Made by a program: the position numbers and the translations under genes. A stretch of 64,000 bases of DNA. Source: Palsa-892 sp963751615. GTDB taxonomy: Bacteria > Pseudomonadota > Alphaproteobacteria > Rhizobiales > Xanthobacteraceae. The DNA lies in assembly GCA_963751615.1 (NCBI GenBank), contig CAVVVG010000005.1:992001-1056000 (forward strand). The letters run 5' to 3'. Positions 60,502 through 64,000 of this stretch are shown one piece after another (position 1 is the stretch's first letter; each line of letters opens with the position of its first letter). The notes beneath the pieces were generated by a model that saw nothing but the letters and a program-made list of their open reading frames with translations, had not been told where the DNA came from and did no database searches.

Positions 60502-63462
60502 TTAGCGGAGCGCCTCGTCGAGGAATGTCTTGAGTTGCTTTAGGTGCCTGGACATTAGGCCCGTTGCAGTTGATGCAGAAGCCGCGCGACCAATATAATG
60601 CGGGCGCGCATTCTTCGCCTTGATCTGCTCCAGCACCCATTCAAGATAGGGTTGCACGAACGCCCAGGCGCCTTGATTTCTTGGCTCTTCCTGGCACCAG
60701 ACGATCTCGGCAGCCTTGAAGCGACCAAGTTCGGTGATCAGTGATCTTAACGGGAACGGATAAAGCTGCTCGACACGCAACAGATAAATGTCATTGATTC
60801 CGTGTTTCTCGCGCTCTTCGTAGAGATCATAATAGACTTTGCCAGAGCACAAAACGACGCGGCGAATTTTTTCGTCCGCCGCAAGCTTAATGCCACCGTT
60901 CTGATACAGCTGGGCACCGTCCCACAACACACGGTGGAACGTCGTGTCCGGTCCCATTGCAGAAAGCTTCGACACCGCCCGCTTGTGGCGTAGCAACGAC
61001 TTTGGCGTCATCAGGATTAGCGGTTTACGGAAATCGCGTTTCAGCTGACGGCGCAAGGCGTGGAAATAATTTGCCGGTGTTGTAAGATTTGCAACTTGCA
61101 TGTTGTCTTCCGCGCACAGTTGGAGAAAGCGCTCCAGCCGCGCCGATGAATGTTCCGGGCCCTGTCCTTCGTAACCATGCGGAAGAAGCATGACGAGACC
61201 TGACATGCGAAGCCACTTGCGCTCGCCCGACGAAATGAATTGGTCAATCACCACTTGCGCTCCATTCACGAAATCGCCGAACTGCGCCTCCCACACCGTG
61301 AGCGCTTTCGGCTCGGTAAGCGAATAGCCGTATTCGAAGCCAAGTACGGCCTCTTCAGAGAGCATCGAATTGCAGACTTCGTAACGCGCCTGGCTCTGGC
61401 CGAGATTATTGAATGGCACAAAGCGATTTTCGTTTTCCTGGTCGAACAATACGGAGTGCCGCTGAGAAAAGGTGCCGCGCTCGACATCCTGACCGGTCAG
61501 ACGAACCGGATTTCCGTCGAGCAGCAATGAACAAAATCCAAGCGCTTCGCCCGTCGCCCAGTCGATATTTTCACCGGTCTCGATCGCTTTTGCTCGGTTA
61601 TCAAGAAAACGCGCGATCGTTTTGTGTACATGAAATTCATCCGGCGTCTTGGTGATCTTGCGGCCGATATCTTTCAGTGTATCGAGTGACACCCCGGTAA
61701 CACCGCGGCGCGGATCTTCAAGATGTTGTTCAGCAACTTTGAATCCAGACCACTTTCCGTCGAGCCAATCGGCCTTGTTCGGTTTATAGCTCTGGCCGGA
61801 TTCATATTCCGCTTCAAGATGCGCGCGCCACTGGGTTTTCATCGCTTCGACTTCCCCGACCTCGACAACTCCTTCGGCCTCGAGTTTTTTGCGATAAATC
61901 TCGAGCGTCGTAGAATGCGAACGAATCTTCTTGTACATCAGCGGCTGCGTGAACGAGGGCTCGTCGGCTTCGTTGTGGCCAAAGCGCCGATAGCAAAACA
62001 TATCAATCACGACGGGCTTCTGGAATTTCTGCCGGAACTCGGTCGCGACCTTCGCGCCGTAAACCACTGCTTCCGGATCGTCACCGTTCACATGGAAAAT
62101 CGGCGCCTCGATCATTTTCGCGACATCCGAAGGATAGGGCGAGGATCGTGCGTAACGCGGATTCGTGGTGAAACCGATCTGATTGTTGACGATAAAATGC
62201 AGTGACCCGCCGGTGCGATAGCCCTTCAGCCCTGAAAGGCCAAAACATTCCGCAACCACGCCTTGGCCAGCGAAAGCCGCATCGCCATGAATCAATAGAG
62301 GCATCACCATCCTACGGTCATCGGGCTTCGCGTGATACTGATCCTGTTTCGCGCGTACTTTGCCGAGCACGACCGGATCGACAATTTCGAGATGCGATGG
62401 GTTCGCGGTCAACGACAGGTGAACACGGTTATTGTCAAACTCACGGTCAGATGAAGCGCCCAGGTGATACTTCACATCACCTGAACCTTCGACCTCGTCG
62501 GGCGTTGCCGAACCACCTTTGAATTCATGAAAAATTACGTGGTGCGGCTTCCCCATCACTTGCGCAAGCACGTTCAATCGTCCGCGATGTGCCATACCAA
62601 AAATGATTTCCCGCACACCGAGCGCACCGCCGCGCTTGATAATTTGCTCGAGCGCCGGGATCATCGATTCGGCACCATCGAGACCGAACCGTTTAGTACC
62701 GGTGTATTTAACGTCAATGAATTTTTCGAAACCTTCCGCCTCGATTAGCTTGTTCAGAATCGCGCGCTTACCTTCGCGCGTAAACGTAATTTCCTTATCC
62801 GGTCCTTCTATACGTTCCTGAATCCAGCCTTTCTCCTCCGGCGAGGAGATGTGCATAAATTCGACGCCGATAGTTTGACAATACGTGCGTTGCAAAATCG
62901 CGATCATCTCACGCACGCTCGCAAATTCGAGCCCAAGAACATGGTCGATAAAAATCTTGCGATCGAAATCGGCCTCGGTGAACCCGTAGGATACGGGATC
63001 AAGTTCCGGATGAACTGTTTCCGGTTCGAGCTCCAGCGGATCGAGCTTGGCGTGCAGATGCCCGCGCATCCGATAGGCGCGGATCATCATCAACGCTTTC
63101 ACCGAGTCGCGTGTTGCCTGCTGAACTTGCTCGGAGGTAAGTTCGACACCGCGAGACTTTATCTGCGACTTAATCTTTCGATCGATATCTTTTTCGACTC
63201 CGATCCAATTGCCGTCGAGTGCCGCGACTAATTCACCATTCAAGGGTACGGGCCATCCAGGCTGCTGCCATGATGCGCCCCTGGCATTTCTTGTCGCGTC
63301 GCCACGCTCTTCTTTCAAAGTTTTGAAAAACGACTGCCATCCCTCGTCGACCGACGACGGATTCTGTTCGTAACGCGCCGCAAGTTCCTCCAGATAGGCA
63401 GCATTGCCGCCATAGAGGAACGACGTTTTCAAAAAAAGATCGTTGTCAGAACTTCTGGTCAT
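60502..63462 (-). CDS. sucA: 2-oxoglutarate dehydrogenase E1 component
   Basis: Thiamine-diphosphate enzyme decarboxylating 2-oxoglutarate in the TCA cycle. It starts FLYGGNAAYLEELAARY-like, has a TPP motif GDAAFAGQGVVAECF followed by HFIVNNQIGFTTNPR, MAHRGRLNVLAQVMGKP and the C-terminal WCQEEPRNQGAW. Length 986 is typical. It is 117 bases after sucD on the same strand. Confidence 0.97.
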   Translation of the reverse strand: MTRSSDNDLFLKTSFLYGGNAAYLEELAARYEQNPSSVDEGWQSFFKTLKEERGDATRNARGASWQQPGWPVPLNGELVAALDGNWIGVEKDIDRKIKSQIKSRGVELTSEQVQQATRDSVKALMMIRAYRMRGHLHAKLDPLELEPETVHPELDPVSYGFTEADFDRKIFIDHVLGLEFASVREMIAILQRTYCQTIGVEFMHISSPEEKGWIQERIEGPDKEITFTREGKRAILNKLIEAEGFEKFIDVKYTGTKRFGLDGAESMIPALEQIIKRGGALGVREIIFGMAHRGRLNVLAQVMGKPHHVIFHEFKGGSATPDEVEGSGDVKYHLGASSDREFDNNRVHLSLTANPSHLEIVDPVVLGKVRAKQDQYHAKPDDRRMVMPLLIHGDAAFAGQGVVAECFGLSGLKGYRTGGSLHFIVNNQIGFTTNPRYARSSPYPSDVAKMIEAPIFHVNGDDPEAVVYGAKVATEFRQKFQKPVVIDMFCYRRFGHNEADEPSFTQPLMYKKIRSHSTTLEIYRKKLEAEGVVEVGEVEAMKTQWRAHLEAEYESGQSYKPNKADWLDGKWSGFKVAEQHLEDPRRGVTGVSLDTLKDIGRKITKTPDEFHVHKTIARFLDNRAKAIETGENIDWATGEALGFCSLLLDGNPVRLTGQDVERGTFSQRHSVLFDQENENRFVPFNNLGQSQARYEVCNSMLSEEAVLGFEYGYSLTEPKALTVWEAQFGDFVNGAQVVIDQFISSGERKWLRMSGLVMLLPHGYEGQGPEHSSARLERFLQLCAEDNMQVANLTTPANYFHALRRQLKRDFRKPLILMTPKSLLRHKRAVSKLSAMGPDTTFHRVLWDGAQLYQNGGIKLAADEKIRRVVLCSGKVYYDLYEEREKHGINDIYLLRVEQLYPFPLRSLITELGRFKAAEIVWCQEEPRNQGAWAFVQPYLEWVLEQIKAKNARPHYIGRAASASTATGLMSRHLKQLKTFLDEALR

Positions 63463-63579
63463 GGGCCCGATCCGGTCGCTTCATCGCGTTCCGGTTCATG
63501 CATACCGAATGCCACTTTTCGGTGAAACATAATGTGGCACGTACAGCATCACCAATTTGAATCGAGAATCTGAGTTTAA

Positions 63580-64000
63580 TCAACCTTTTAGCACTTCTGC
63601 CAGTGTTTTACCGAGCCGCGCGGGAGAAGGCGACATTTTAATCCCTGCGGCTTGCATCGCGGAAATTTTCGATTCTGCATCGCCTTTCCCGCCCGAAATA
63701 ATAGCGCCGGCATGACCCATTCTGCGTCCCGGAGGCGCCGTGCGGCCCGCAATGAACCCGACAATCGGTTTTTTGCGCCCGCGCTTGGCTTCGTCGCGCA
63801 AAAATTGAGCAGCATCTTCTTCCGCCGAGCCGCCGATTTCGCCGATTATGATCAAAGCTTCGGTCGCCTTGTCGCTGAGGAATAATTCGAGCACGTCGAT
63901 AAACTCGGTGCCCTTGACCGGATCGCCACCAATGCCGACGCAGGTTGTCTGACCCAACCCCTCGGCGGTGGTCTGAAAAACTGCTTCGTAAGTCAGTGTA
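63580..64000 (-). CDS. sucD: Succinyl-CoA synthetase alpha subunit, C-terminal part (cut by window edge)
   Basis: The subunit that carries the phosphohistidine. The visible 139 codons begin before 64000 with LTYEAVFQTT and continue with GIGGDPVKGTEF, IIIGEIGGSAEEDAAQF and the phosphohistidine motif RMGHAGAIISGGKG. The C-terminus matches SucD. The N-terminal half is beyond the window. sucA follows after 117 bases. Confidence 0.95.
   Translation of the reverse strand, partial: TLTYEAVFQTTAEGLGQTTCVGIGGDPVKGTEFIDVLELFLSDKATEALIIIGEIGGSAEEDAAQFLRDEAKRGRKKPIVGFIAGRTAPPGRRMGHAGAIISGGKGDAESKISAMQAAGIKMSPSPARLGKTLAEVLKG

Overview
The window is a stretch of chromosome from an alphaproteobacterium, most likely of the order Hyphomicrobiales (Rhizobiales). 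The evidence is gene order and family content: hisC, a chorismate mutase, metX and metW together; phaB, phaA and phaR together; rpmF, mtgA and ispA together; an atpHAGDC operon without the F0 genes; a sucD-sucA-sucB-lpd chain; and DUF4344 and DUF1345 families. Dispersed repeats whose spurious translations begin MSALCHKRTF or MSVFDPKRTF resemble ones I associate with Bradyrhizobiaceae/Xanthobacteraceae genomes. The base composition is moderately GC-rich. Nothing points to a plasmid or prophage, and I see no CRISPR array or insertion sequence. The genus cannot be fixed from the sequence alone.

Layout. 1-4.1 kb: amino-acid biosynthesis (hisC, chorismate mutase, metX, metW) and a methyltransferase. 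4.2-8.7 kb: gloB, polyhydroxybutyrate synthesis and its regulator PhaR, and small unknown genes. 8.7-13.1 kb: ribosomal protein L32, peptidoglycan transglycosylase, prenyl synthase, ispG and a Fur/Zur-type regulator. 13.4-17.8 kb: a macro-domain protein, glucokinase, and a sugar-acid dehydratase divergent from a 2-keto-acid aldolase. 17.9-23.8 kb: a coxSLM-type molybdenum hydroxylase (form II signature) with its CoxD/CoxE-like maturation pair. 24-36 kb: an accessory region with acyl-CoA dehydrogenase, amine oxidase, tricarballylate dehydrogenase-like and Bug-type binding proteins, a metallopeptidase remnant, repeats, an unusual ferredoxin-cyclase-Rieske fusion next to a cysteine-rich exported protein, an amidase with a branched-chain-type binding protein, and an orphan COG2984 binding protein. 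36-47.7 kb: tRNA-Ser and a conserved housekeeping run (rplU, rpmA, obg, proB, proA, nadD, rsfS, rlmH, envC, ctpA, a divergent polysaccharide deacetylase). 47.7-64 kb: rppH, the F1 ATP synthase operon, priA, xerC, a DUF4337 protein and the 2-oxoglutarate dehydrogenase/succinyl-CoA synthetase genes.

What stands out. First, a single protein (29568-30968, minus) joins an adrenodoxin-type [2Fe-2S] domain, a class III nucleotide cyclase with all catalytic residues, and a Rieske [2Fe-2S] domain. About 50 bases upstream on the same strand is a small exported protein whose twelve cysteines fall in a perfect 11-residue period (CxxxC repeated six times). Together they could be a redox- or metal-responsive second-messenger unit. 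Second, atpD carries one extra base that splits the essential beta subunit into two frames; this is probably a sequencing error but must be resolved. Third, three degenerate copies of one palindromic repeat lie in the accessory region; one marks the truncation point of a DUF4344 gene and one adjoins the COG2984 gene.
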